In this document: in pieces, positions 30,117 through 37,641 of the stretch
Position numbering within the stretch: position 1 is the first letter of the stretch
How the letters are laid out: every line of letters starts with the position of its first letter
DNA from: Actinomycetes bacterium
Lineage (GTDB): Bacteria > Actinomycetota > Acidimicrobiia > Acidimicrobiales > Palsa-688
DNA length: 45,249 bases
Direction: 5' to 3'
Assembly (NCBI GenBank): GCA_021850325.1
Contig: JAJZMF010000047.1
Coordinates: 1 to 45,249, forward strand
The notes under the pieces: generated by a model
Told to the model about the DNA's origin: nothing
Seen by the model: only the letters and a program-made list of their open reading frames with translations
Database searches by the model: none
Position numbers and translations under genes: made by a program

Positions 30117-30934
30117 GCCGGGCCGCACCTGCGCCCGGGCGCCAGGCCGGCCCGAGGTCCCTCGCCGGCCTGCGGGCCGTGGTCACAGGGGCCACCAGCG
30201 GTCTGGGCGAGGCCATGGCCGACGCGCTGCTCGGCGCCGGGGCCACGGTCGCGCTGGCCAGCCGGCCCACGCCCCGCCTGGTGGAGGCGGTCTCACGGCG
30301 GGCCGCCATGGGCCTTTCGGCCAAGGCCCTGCCGGTCGACGTGCGCGACCCGGCCTCGGTGGCTTCGGCGGCGGCCCAGGCCCTGTCCGACATGGGGGGC
30401 GTCGACCTCGTGGTGAACAATGCGGGCATCGGTATGCGCACCGTGAACCCACGGTTCTTCGAGGCCCCGATGCCCTTCTTCGAGGTGGCGCCGGCGGCCT
30501 TTGCCGATGTCGTCGCCACCAACCTGACGGGTTACTTCCTGGTCGGGCGGGCGTTCGCCAAGGTCTTCGTCCACCAGGGCCACGGCCGCCTGGTCAACGT
30601 CTCCATGAACCACGAGACCATGCGCCGCCGGGGCTTCGTCCCCTACGGCCCGTCCCGGGCGGGGGCAGAGGCTCTCAGCCTCATCATGACCGAGGACCTC
30701 CGGCCGTTCGGGGTCTGGGTCAACATGCTCCTGCCCGGAGGTGCCACGGCTACAGGGATGGTCCCCGAGGACCTGCCGGCCCCGGCCCGGGCCCGGCTGC
30801 TCGCCCCTTCGGTCATGGCAGCCCCGGTGCTCTGGCTGGCCTCGCCCGAGGCGGAGGGCGTCACCGGTGAGCGCCTGGTGGCGAAGGACTTCGACCGCTG
30901 GCTGAGCGAGCACCGCTCCCGCACGCTCACCTAG
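30113..30934 (+). CDS. Short-chain dehydrogenase/reductase with Arg in place of the catalytic Lys
   Basis: This 273-residue SDR has the cofactor motif TGATSGLGEAMA (about 24-35), the structural NNAG and a serine in LVNVSMNHE. The active-site motif reads YGPSRAG, where the usual YxxxK has become YxxxR. Arg might still lower the Tyr pKa or bind the nicotinamide ribose, but activity is not assured. The C-terminal lid contains LPGGATATGMVPEDLP, typical of SDRs that have a T-x-M motif. The GTG at 30113 lies inside the upstream stop (GTGA) after a strong GGGGGAGGAGGG run. Its own stop TAG forms the first bases of the -10 box of the next gene. Confidence 0.88.
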   Translation: MSRAAPAPGRQAGPRSLAGLRAVVTGATSGLGEAMADALLGAGATVALASRPTPRLVEAVSRRAAMGLSAKALPVDVRDPASVASAAAQALSDMGGVDLVVNNAGIGMRTVNPRFFEAPMPFFEVAPAAFADVVATNLTGYFLVGRAFAKVFVHQGHGRLVNVSMNHETMRRRGFVPYGPSRAGAEALSLIMTEDLRPFGVWVNMLLPGGATATGMVPEDLPAPARARLLAPSVMAAPVLWLASPEAEGVTGERLVAKDFDRWLSEHRSRTLT

Positions 30935-30937
30935 CAT
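30932..30937 (+). promoter_or_regulatory. -10 box TAGCAT overlapping the SDR stop codon
   Basis: TAGCAT begins with the TAG stop of the dehydrogenase and is followed by 8 nt and GTG 30946. A leaderless transcript for the next gene could therefore start inside this very short 11-bp gap. Confidence 0.45.
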
Positions 30938-30945
30938 CGGCCCGC

Positions 30946-32253
30946 GTGCGGGAGCGGGGAGCGGCCCTGGGAGGCGAGCGCCTGGAGGTGCTGACCGGGC
31001 GCCAGGCCCGCTGGCTGGCCGTGGCGGCCCAGGGCCTCGACCAGCCCCTGCCTGCCACGGCATCCGCCAGGCCCGGGCCTCGGGGCCGGGAGCGGGCGCT
31101 GGAGCGCTTGGCCGGGGTCATGGCCCGGGTCGGCACCATCCAGGTCGACGCCGTGAACATCGTCGCCCGTGCCCACCACCTCGTGCCCTTCAGCCGCCTG
31201 GGTGCCTACCGGCCCGACGACATGACCGCTCTGGCCGGGCCGGGCGGCCCCTGGTTCGAGCACTGGGGCCATGCCGCCTCCCTGTTGCCGGTGGAGCTCT
31301 ACCCCCTGCTCCGTTGGCGTATGGAGGCGTCCCGCCACGACCTGGGCCCGGGCGGCCGGCCACTGGAGCACCGCCGGGCCTGGCGGCGCGAGCACGCCAC
31401 GTACCTGGCGCAGGTCCTGGACGAGGTGGCCGAGCGCGGCCCGCTCAGTGCGGCGGCCCTGTCCGACCCCCGGCGCCAGAAGGGGCAGTGGTGGGACCGC
31501 CGCAGCCTGGGCCGACGTGCCCTGGAGCTTGCCCTGGCCGACGGCCTGGTGTGCGCCTGGAGGACGGCGAACTTCGAGCGGGTGTACGACCTCACCGAGC
31601 GGGTGCTGGCGCCCGAGGTCGTCGGCGCCCCCGTCCCGCCTGTGCGCCAGGCCAAGCAGGGGCTGCTCGAGGTGGCTGCCCGCTGCCTGGGGGTCGCCAC
31701 GGTGGCCGACCTGGCCGACTACTTCTGGTTGCCCCCGGCCGAGGCCCGGGACCTGGTGGCCGACCTCGTCCAACAGGGCCGCCTGGTGCCGGTGGCGGTG
31801 GAGGGCTGGGCCCAGCCTGCGTTCATGGTGCCGGGGGCTGAGCCGGCCCGGCCCCGGCGCCGGGAAGCGGCTCTGCTGTCACCGTTCGACTCGCTCATCT
31901 GGACCAGGCCCCGGGCCGAGCGCCTGTTCGGCTTCCACTACCGGGTCGAGATCTACGTCCCCGCCCCCCAGCGCCGTCACGGCTACTACGTGCTGCCCAT
32001 GCTGCTGGGGGACGCCCTGGTGGGCCGTCTGGACCTCAAGGCGGACCGGGCGGCGGGCGAACTGGTCGTACGGGGTGCCTATGCCGAGGAGGGCACCTGC
32101 CCGGCCCGGGTGGCCGGCGCAGCGGCCCGGGCGCTCGAGCGTGCCCGGGCCTGGTTGGGCCTCGACCGGGTGACCGTCGTGGGCCGGGGTGACCTGGCTC
32201 CGGCCCTCATGCGCCTCACGGCGTCGTCGGCCCTGCGCCAGGAGCCCCTCTGA
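30946..32253 (+). CDS. YcaQ/AlkZ-like winged-helix DNA glycosylase
   Basis: This 435-residue protein of the HTH_42 superfamily contains the catalytic-type motif QVD (66-68, in GTIQVDAVNIVARAHHLVPFSRLG read in parts). It corresponds to the QxD/QxQ motif of AlkZ and YcaQ, enzymes that unhook DNA interstrand crosslinks and excise bulky alkylated bases. Other family blocks are FEHWGHAASLLP, the winged-helix region with KGQWWDRRSLGRRALELAL, and ALLSPFDSLIWTRPRAERLFGFHYRVEIYVP near the C-terminus. The last block is highly characteristic. Assignment to the family is firm and the lesion specificity is not known. It ends 2 bp from the stop codon of the convergent YeiH-like gene, with no room for a separate terminator. 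Confidence 0.88.
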   Translation: MRERGAALGGERLEVLTGRQARWLAVAAQGLDQPLPATASARPGPRGRERALERLAGVMARVGTIQVDAVNIVARAHHLVPFSRLGAYRPDDMTALAGPGGPWFEHWGHAASLLPVELYPLLRWRMEASRHDLGPGGRPLEHRRAWRREHATYLAQVLDEVAERGPLSAAALSDPRRQKGQWWDRRSLGRRALELALADGLVCAWRTANFERVYDLTERVLAPEVVGAPVPPVRQAKQGLLEVAARCLGVATVADLADYFWLPPAEARDLVADLVQQGRLVPVAVEGWAQPAFMVPGAEPARPRRREAALLSPFDSLIWTRPRAERLFGFHYRVEIYVPAPQRRHGYYVLPMLLGDALVGRLDLKADRAAGELVVRGAYAEEGTCPARVAGAAARALERARAWLGLDRVTVVGRGDLAPALMRLTASSALRQEPL

Positions 32254-32255
32254 GC

Positions 32256-33305
32256 TCACAGGAGCTGGCAGGCCAGGCTGGTGAGGCCCACGGTGGCCCA
32301 CAGGGCCATGCCGAGCAGCATGGGGCGGCCGCCGGCGGCCCGCATCTGGGCCGGTCGGGCCGACAGGCCGATGGCAGCCAGGGCGGCGGTTATGGCCCAG
32401 GTCGAAAGGTCCCCCAGCACATGGTGCCCCCAGCCCGGGACCACCCCGGTCGAGCTGATGGCCACGGCCACGAGGAACCACAGCACGAACATGGGCACGG
32501 CGGGGCCTCTCCGGCGGGGCCGGGCCGCAGCATCCCCTGTCCCGGCCGCGGGGCCTGCCCCGGCCCGGCGCCGCCGCCAGGTGGCGAGGACCAGGGTTAT
32601 GGGCACGATGGCCAGGGTGCGGGTCAACTTGACCACCACTCCGTAGGCGGCTGCGGCATGGCCGTAGATGGTGGTGGCGGCCACCACCGAGGACATGTCG
32701 TTGATGGCGGTCCCCGCCAGCAGGCCGAAGCCGTGCTGGGACAGGCCGAGCAGGTGGCCCAGGGTGGGGTAGGTGAGCACCGCCACCACGTTGAAGGCGA
32801 AGATGGTGGCGATGGCGTAGCTCACATCGGCCTCCTCGGCGTCGATCACGGCGTCTGTGGCTGCGATGGCCGAGGCACCGCAGATGGCCGTGCCGACCGA
32901 GATCAGCACCCCCAGGTCACGCCGCAGGTGCAGTGCGCGCACCATCACCCAGGCCACTATGAAGGTGGCCGAAAGCGTGGCCAGCAGGACCGGGAGCGAG
33001 CGCAGCCCGGCCGCGGCCACCTCACTGGCCGACAGCCCCGTGCCGAGCAGGACCACCGACGCCTGCAGCACCTGGCGGGCCGTGAAGGAGACCCCGGGTG
33101 CTGCGGCCGGAGCCAACGGGCGGCGCAGGGACACGAGCAGGCCGCCCACCACGGCCAGCACCGGGGCCCCGACCACGGGGACCAGGCCCCCGAGCAGGGT
33201 GGCGGGCAGGGCCACGGCGGAGACGGCCAGGGCGCCGGGGAGCAGCGCCGCGGCCCGGCCAGGGAGCCGGCGCTTGGCATCAGGTGGTGCGGTACGGGTT
33301 TCCAC
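32256..33305 (-). CDS. YeiH-family putative sulfate exporter
   Basis: This 349-residue protein has about ten membrane helices. Family landmarks are VVLLGTGLSASEV, VGTAICGASAIAATDAVI, AIATIFAFNVVAVLTYPTLGHLLGLS, FGLLAGTAINDMSSVVAA and KLTRTLAIVPITLVLA. YeiH proteins (UPF0324) are annotated as putative sulfate or organosulfonate exporters. The transport substrate is not established by sequence. The GTG at 33305 has GGAGG 9 nt upstream. The divergent LysR-type gene at 33429 is the expected regulator, as with the yeiE/yeiH arrangement in enterobacteria. A Gly/Ala/Pro-rich cytoplasmic loop near residue 240 is longer than usual. Confidence 0.9.
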   Translation of the reverse strand: METRTAPPDAKRRLPGRAAALLPGALAVSAVALPATLLGGLVPVVGAPVLAVVGGLLVSLRRPLAPAAAPGVSFTARQVLQASVVLLGTGLSASEVAAAGLRSLPVLLATLSATFIVAWVMVRALHLRRDLGVLISVGTAICGASAIAATDAVIDAEEADVSYAIATIFAFNVVAVLTYPTLGHLLGLSQHGFGLLAGTAINDMSSVVAATTIYGHAAAAYGVVVKLTRTLAIVPITLVLATWRRRRAGAGPAAGTGDAAARPRRRGPAVPMFVLWFLVAVAISSTGVVPGWGHHVLGDLSTWAITAALAAIGLSARPAQMRAAGGRPMLLGMALWATVGLTSLACQLL

Positions 33306-33327
33306 TTCGGTTTGCCTCCGGTCAGTG

Positions 33328-33364
33328 GTACAGCAGGTACGGGGCGGGGTACTGCGGTACGTAC
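33328..33364. promoter_or_regulatory. GTAC-rich array in the yeiH/lysR-type intergenic region
   Basis: GTAC occurs at 33328, 33337, 33349, 33357 and 33361, and again at 33391. Two of the spacings create similar arms (GGTACAGCAGGTAC and GGTACTGCGGTAC). GTAC is self-complementary, so the array can be read on both strands. It lies in the yeiH promoter area and may bind the LysR-type activator. Confidence 0.35.
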
Positions 33365-33414
33365 ACCGTGCCCCGGGACGGCTGTGCCGTGTACCAGGCC
33401 GTTGGTGAGGACGC

Positions 33415-33431
33415 CATAAGCTCGCCTTATG
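33415..33431 (+). promoter_or_regulatory. LysR-type palindrome overlapping -10 box and start codon
   Basis: CATAAG (33415-33420), CTCGC and CTTATG (33426-33431) form a perfect inverted repeat with the T-N11-A layout of LysR boxes. The right arm contains the ATG of the LysR gene. TAAGCT at 33417-33422 is 6 nt from the ATG and would be the leaderless -10 box. A regulator bound here would block its own promoter, a standard LysR autorepression layout. Confidence 0.6.
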
Positions 33432-34343
33432 GCACTGCCTCAGCCGCTGCCGGACCTGCAGTCCCTGGACGTCCTGGTCAGTGTCAGCCAACTGGGCTCC
33501 ATCAGCGCTGCCGCCCAGGCCCACGCGATGACCCAGCCGGCTGCGAGCATGCGGCTGCGGGCGCTGGAGCGGGTCTTCGGGCTGCAACTGCTGGAGCGCC
33601 GCCCGAGCGGTTCGCGGCTCACCCCAGCCGGCGAGGCGGTCGTCGAATGGGCGAGCCAGGTCGTGGGCGCGGTGGGGGAGCTGATGGCCGGGGCGGCCGC
33701 CCTGCGCACCCGCGACCGGGGGCGGCTCCGGGTGGCGGCCAGCCTGACGGTCGCCGAGTACCTGGTGCCGGGCTGGTTGCGCCAGCTGGCGGCGGCCTGG
33801 CCGGCTACGGCCGTCTCCTTGGAGATGGGCAACACCACCCATGTGGCCGAGCTGGTGAGGCAGGGCCGGGTCGACTGCGGTTTCACCGAGGGGCCGGCGC
33901 CTCCGGGGCGGTTGCGCTGGCGCGACGTGGCCCACGACGCGTTGGTCGTGGTGGTCGCACCACGCCACCCCTGGGCCCGCCGCCGGCGGCCGCTGCAGGC
34001 GGCCGAACTGGCCGCCACGCCGCTGCTGGTGCGCGAGGTGGGCTCGGGGACGCGCGAGACGCTCGATGCCGCCCTGGCTGCGGCCGGGCTGGTGCTCAGG
34101 CCCCTGATGGAGCTGGGCTCGACCACGGCCCTGAAGGCTGCTGCCGGCGCGGGCAGCGGGCCGGCCGTGCTGTCGCGCCTGGCGGTCGGGCCCGAGGTGC
34201 GGGCCGGTGAGCTCGTCGTGGTGCCCTGCGCCGGTGTGGAGCTGGGTCGGACCATACGGGCCGTGTGGGCAAGGGAAAGGCCTCTGTCCGAACCGGCCAA
34301 GGGCCTGCTGGCCGTAGCCTCGGCCAGGGCCGGGCAGAGCTGA
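33429..34343 (+). CDS. LysR-family transcriptional regulator
   Basis: This 304-residue regulator has an N-terminal winged helix-turn-helix (LQSLDVLVSVSQLGSISAAAQAHAMTQPAASMRLRALE in parts, residues 10-48; then LLERRPSGSRLTPAGEAV). The periplasmic-binding-like effector domain contains GRLRVAASLTVAEYLVPGWL, VAELVRQGRVDCGFTEG, HPWARRRRPL, REVGSGTRETLDAAL and GPAVLSRLAV. REVGSGTR is typical of the CysB/YeiE-like branch that senses sulfur compounds or similar anions. It is divergent from the YeiH-type exporter, which it probably controls. A palindrome covers its start codon, suggesting autoregulation. The quinone reductase gene follows after 19 bp with its own ribosome site. Confidence 0.93.
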   Translation: MALPQPLPDLQSLDVLVSVSQLGSISAAAQAHAMTQPAASMRLRALERVFGLQLLERRPSGSRLTPAGEAVVEWASQVVGAVGELMAGAAALRTRDRGRLRVAASLTVAEYLVPGWLRQLAAAWPATAVSLEMGNTTHVAELVRQGRVDCGFTEGPAPPGRLRWRDVAHDALVVVVAPRHPWARRRRPLQAAELAATPLLVREVGSGTRETLDAALAAAGLVLRPLMELGSTTALKAAAGAGSGPAVLSRLAVGPEVRAGELVVVPCAGVELGRTIRAVWARERPLSEPAKGLLAVASARAGQS

Positions 34344-34362
34344 CAACCATGGGAGGTACGAG

Positions 34363-35331
34363 ATGAGAGCAGCGCTCTACCGTAGGACCGGCGGGCCCGA
34401 GGCCCTGGTGGTGGAGGAGGTGCCCACCCCCGAGCCGGGCCCGGGCCAGGTGAGGGTACGGGTGGCCCTGTCCGGTGTCAACCCCACCGACTGGAAGTCC
34501 CGCTCGGGTATGACGGGGGGGCAGCCGGACGGCTTCCAGGTGCCCCACCACGATGCTGCCGGGGTGGTTGACGCGCTGGGCGAGGGGGTGGTCGGGCTGA
34601 CCGTCGGCCAGCGGGTCTGGACGTACCTTGCCGCGGCCGGCAACCGTTACGGTACGGCCGCCGAGCTCAGTGCCCTGCCCGCACAGCGGGTTGTAGCCCT
34701 CCCCGACGGGGCATCGGACGAACTGGGCGCCTGCCTCGGGGTGCCGGCCCTCACCGCCGCCCACTGCCTGGGGAGCCCCGGAGCGGTGGCCGGCCGGCTG
34801 GTGCTCGTGGCGGGCGGGGCAGGCGCGGTCGGGCATTACGCCATAGAACTGGCCAAGTTCGCGGGCGCCCAGGTCGTGGCCACGGTGAGCAACGAGGACA
34901 AGGCCCGCCTGGCGAGCGCCGCGGGCGCCGACCATGTGGTCAACTACCGCGACGCCGATGCGGCGCAGCAGATCCTGTCCGTCGGGCGGCCCGACCGGGT
35001 GGTCGAGGTCGCCCTGGGGGCCAACCTGGCCCTCGACCTGGCGGTGTCGCACCCCGGGACGGAGGTCGTCGTGTACGCCAGTGAGGCGTCGGACCCCGTG
35101 GTGCCGACCCGGGCCATGATGGGGGCGAACATCACGGTGAGCTGGGTGCTGCTCTACGGTGTGGGGGAGCGGCGCCTGAGGGACGCCACGGAGTGGACCG
35201 GTGCCGCACTGGCGGCGGGCGCGTTGTCGGCCCTGCCCGTGCACGTCTACCCGCTGGACAGCGTGGCCGCCGCCCAGCAGGCGGTACAGGACGGGGCAGT
35301 GGGCAAGGTGCTGGTCGACCCGCGACGCTGA
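34363..35331 (+). CDS. Zinc-independent MDR-family NADPH:quinone reductase-like protein
   Basis: This 322-residue medium-chain reductase has the N-terminal GroES-like domain (MRAALYRRTGGPEALVVEEVPTPEPGPGQV in parts, then SGVNPTDWKSRSG). The Rossmann domain carries LVAGGAGAVGHYAIELAKFAGAQVVATVSNEDKA in parts. No structural or catalytic zinc cysteines are present. The C-terminus ends in LDSVAAAQQAVQDGAVGKVLV, the standard family ending. It should reduce quinones or enones with NADPH in the cytoplasm, and the substrate is unknown. GGGAGG lies 6 nt before the ATG. It probably shares a transcript with the LysR gene, 19 bp upstream. Confidence 0.9.
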   Translation: MRAALYRRTGGPEALVVEEVPTPEPGPGQVRVRVALSGVNPTDWKSRSGMTGGQPDGFQVPHHDAAGVVDALGEGVVGLTVGQRVWTYLAAAGNRYGTAAELSALPAQRVVALPDGASDELGACLGVPALTAAHCLGSPGAVAGRLVLVAGGAGAVGHYAIELAKFAGAQVVATVSNEDKARLASAAGADHVVNYRDADAAQQILSVGRPDRVVEVALGANLALDLAVSHPGTEVVVYASEASDPVVPTRAMMGANITVSWVLLYGVGERRLRDATEWTGAALAAGALSALPVHVYPLDSVAAAQQAVQDGAVGKVLVDPRR

Positions 35332-35382
35332 TCACCAGGGCGGGAGGGCGAGGGGCCCCGTCTCTCCCGGGGAGGCCTGGGG

Positions 35383-35388
35383 TAGGAT
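35383..35388 (+). promoter_or_regulatory. -10-like TAGGAT before the Vms1/eRF1-like gene
   Basis: TAGGAT lies about 78 nt before ATG 35467, so the expected transcript has a leader of about 70 nt. The leader contains the hairpin at 35416-35435. No -35 box was recognised. Confidence 0.35.
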
Positions 35389-35415
35389 CGAGGCAGGGCC
35401 TGGCGGATTTTGGAG

Positions 35416-35435
35416 GCCCCGTCGACCGACGGGGC
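35416..35435 (+). promoter_or_regulatory. Perfect 8-bp hairpin in the leader of the Vms1/eRF1-like gene
   Basis: GCCCCGTC (35416-35423) and GACGGGGC (35428-35435) enclose a GACC tetraloop. It could end the transcript of the upstream reductase (no T-run follows) or act as a leader element for the downstream gene, whose start lies 31 nt further on. Confidence 0.5.
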
Positions 35436-35466
35436 TTGGAGCAGGCCGCCCGGCCCGGGTGGTGCG

Positions 35467-36630
35467 ATGGTGCATGCACGCAGGAACCAGGTCCGGGAGC
35501 GGCCCGTACAGTGGCCGGTCCTCCCGGAGGGCGGGCCGGGCCCGTCCGAGTACCCCGAGCTCGTCGAACTGTGCCGCCAGGCGGAGCCGGTGGTCAGTTG
35601 TTACCTCAATACCGAAGCGGAGACCGAGGACGCCTGGCGTCGCACCGGGATCCGCTGGAAGGACGCCAGCCGCGACCTGGAAGGGGCCGGGGCGGACGCC
35701 GCCACGTTGGCTGCCGTGGGCCAGGCGGTGGAGGACCTGCGCCGGCTGGGGCCGAGCGTGTGCGTCCTGGGGGCGGGGGGACGTGCCCTGCTGGCCGAGG
35801 TCGGCCCGTGGCCGCTGCCCCGGGACCTGGTCCATGTGGGGCCCCTGCCCGTGCTCGGCCCCCTGCTCGGCTGGCGCCAGCACCAGGTCGCCTACATAAC
35901 GGTGGCCTGCGACCATGCCGGTGCCGACGTGGCCGTGGTGGGCCCGGGGGCGAGCTTCGCCGCCAGCGTCGGCGACCAGGACCGCCATGACCCCGAACTG
36001 CACAAGGTCCCCGGTGGGGGGTGGTCGCACCGTCGGTTCCAGCAGCGGGTGGAGAACGCCTGGGACCGCAACGCCCGGGAGGTCCTGGACCTGGTCGACC
36101 GGCTGGCCACCCGGCTGCAGCCCAGGCTGGTCCTCTACGGGGGCGAGCCGCGGGCCTGCGGCCTGGTCGAGGAGCACGCAGCCCCGGCCCTGCGGCCCTA
36201 CCTGCAGCGCGCCGCCCTGAGCCGGGCAGCCGACGGGTCCTGGGGCCACGACCTCCTCTCGGTACGCAGGGCTGTGGAGCGGGCCGTGGAGGCCGACACC
36301 GCCGCGGTGATCGCCCGCCTCGGTGACGCCCGGCCCAGGGGCCTGGGGGTGAGCGGTGCCGCGGACGTGCTGGGCGCCCTCGGTGCGGCGAGGGTGGAGG
36401 TGCTGGTCGTCGACGACGGGGCCGCCGGTATGCGCCGGGCGTACCTCTGCCGGGGCCCTCTGGGTGCGGCCCTGGAGCGCGACGAACTGGCCAGCCTGGA
36501 CGGCCCCCTGGTGGAGGACCACCTGGCCGATGTGGCCGTCGCCGCCGCCCTGCTCGGCGGGGCGTCGGTACGCGTGGCTCCCGGGGCGGGCCTGCCCGAC
36601 GGGCTGGGCGCCCTGCTCCGCTTCGCCTGA
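35467..36630 (+). CDS. Bacterial eRF1/Vms1-like protein (Rv2629-type, baeRF family)
   Basis: This 387-residue protein resembles the bacterial eRF1-like (baeRF) family that includes mycobacterial Rv2629. It is related by fold to eukaryotic release factor eRF1 and the peptidyl-tRNA hydrolase Vms1. An N-terminal domain (PVVSCYLNTEAETEDAWRR in parts) is followed by VAYITVACDHAGADVAVVGPG. A glycine-rich loop GGGWSHRRFQQR (about 183-194) occupies the place of the GGQ loop. Then come LVLYGGEPRACGLVEEH and a C-terminal domain ending VRVAPGAGLPDGLGALLRF. A role in stalled-ribosome or peptidyl-tRNA handling, perhaps in stress or dormancy, is suggested by the family and not shown here. The start at ATG 35467 is moderately supported. 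TTG 35410 would add 19 residues and include the leader hairpin. Confidence 0.75.
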   Translation: MVHARRNQVRERPVQWPVLPEGGPGPSEYPELVELCRQAEPVVSCYLNTEAETEDAWRRTGIRWKDASRDLEGAGADAATLAAVGQAVEDLRRLGPSVCVLGAGGRALLAEVGPWPLPRDLVHVGPLPVLGPLLGWRQHQVAYITVACDHAGADVAVVGPGASFAASVGDQDRHDPELHKVPGGGWSHRRFQQRVENAWDRNAREVLDLVDRLATRLQPRLVLYGGEPRACGLVEEHAAPALRPYLQRAALSRAADGSWGHDLLSVRRAVERAVEADTAAVIARLGDARPRGLGVSGAADVLGALGAARVEVLVVDDGAAGMRRAYLCRGPLGAALERDELASLDGPLVEDHLADVAVAAALLGGASVRVAPGAGLPDGLGALLRFA

Positions 36631-36689
36631 CACCGAGCCGGACCTGAGCCGGGCACCGGGGGCGAGCAGAGGCGCGCCTGCCCCAGGGC

Positions 36690-36695
36690 TACAAT
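36690..36695 (+). promoter_or_regulatory. -10 box TACAAT of the amino-acid ABC operon
   Basis: TACAAT is the closest match to the sigma-70 consensus seen in the window. It lies 55 nt before ATG 36751, leaving a leader of about 50 nt that contains a GGAGG ribosome site. No good -35 box is visible. Confidence 0.5.
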
Positions 36696-36750
36696 CCCAC
36701 AGGCCCCGGGTCGTGGGCCGGTGGCCGGATCGGGAGGTCGACGGAGGAAC

Positions 36751-37608
36751 ATGCGTACTCACAGTGCAAGTCGGACAAAGCGCCTGGGCGCCGCCACGGT
36801 CGCCGCGCTGTGCGCGGCCACCGGCTCGGCCATCGGCACGGGCACGGCCTGGGGCGCTGCCGCCAAGGCCGGCGCCATCAAGGTCCCGGCCAAGTACGCC
36901 CACGGCATCCGGGTGGCCGTAGACGCCACCTACCCTCCCGACGAGTTCATGAAGGGGGGCAAGATCGTCGGCTTCGACGCCGACCTGGCCCAGGCCCTGA
37001 GCAAGGTGATGGGCGTCAAGCTGCAGTTGCAGGACGCGACGTTCGACACCATCATCACCGGCATCGAAGACGGCAAGTACGGCATCGGGAACTCCTCGTT
37101 CACCGACACCAAGGCCCGGGAGAAGCAGGTGACCTTTGTCGACTACTACGTGGCCGGCGAGGGTTTCTACGAGCGTTCGACCAGCCATCTCGTCTTCAAC
37201 GGCCTCAAGTCCCTGTGCGGGCACACGGTCTCGGTCGAGACCGGCACCACCGAGCAGAGCGACGCCGAGGCCCAGGCCAAGCACTGCAAGGTCAACGTGG
37301 AGTCCTTCTCCGACCAGAACCAGGCCAACCTGGCCGTCTCCTCGGGCCGGGCGGACGTCGGGTTCGCAGACTCGCAGGTGGCGGCCTACATCGTCCACCT
37401 CTCCGGAGGCCTGTTCAAGCTGACGGGCAAGCCCTTCTCGACCGCCCCCTACGGCTTCATCGTCGCAAAGAACAGTGGCTTGGCCCAGCCGCTCATGGAG
37501 GCCTTCCGCAAGATCATGGCCAACGGCCAGTACATGGCCATCCTCAAGAAGTGGGGTGTGCAGCAGGGCGCGGTCAGCGCTCCCACCCTCAACGGCGCCA
37601 CTAGCTGA
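36751..37608 (+). CDS. Amino-acid ABC transporter substrate-binding protein
   Basis: This 285-residue exported binding protein belongs to the SBP_bac_3 (polar amino acid) family. A Sec signal peptide (LGAATVAALCAATGSAIGTG, cleavage near AWGA) is followed by IRVAVDATYPPDEFMKGGKIVGFDADLAQALSKVMG in parts. Then come DATFDTIITGIEDGKYGIGNSSFTDT in parts, and the typical SVETGTTEQSDAEAQAK. Two cysteines (SLCGHTV and KHCKV) probably form a disulfide. There is no lipobox cysteine at the signal end, so attachment to the membrane is not evident. GGAGG precedes the ATG by 3 nt. It is the first gene of a binding protein-permease-ATPase operon. Confidence 0.92.
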   Translation: MRTHSASRTKRLGAATVAALCAATGSAIGTGTAWGAAAKAGAIKVPAKYAHGIRVAVDATYPPDEFMKGGKIVGFDADLAQALSKVMGVKLQLQDATFDTIITGIEDGKYGIGNSSFTDTKAREKQVTFVDYYVAGEGFYERSTSHLVFNGLKSLCGHTVSVETGTTEQSDAEAQAKHCKVNVESFSDQNQANLAVSSGRADVGFADSQVAAYIVHLSGGLFKLTGKPFSTAPYGFIVAKNSGLAQPLMEAFRKIMANGQYMAILKKWGVQQGAVSAPTLNGATS

Positions 37609-37641
37609 GCCCGCGGTGGGCGGCCCGCAAGTGGGGCTCTC

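Noticed and set aside
29032-30870. Long plus-strand frame overlapping the epimerase and the dehydrogenase
   Set aside because: It is out of frame with both genes and gives a Pro/Arg/Ser-rich translation. The two real genes have strong motifs and a GTGA overlap.
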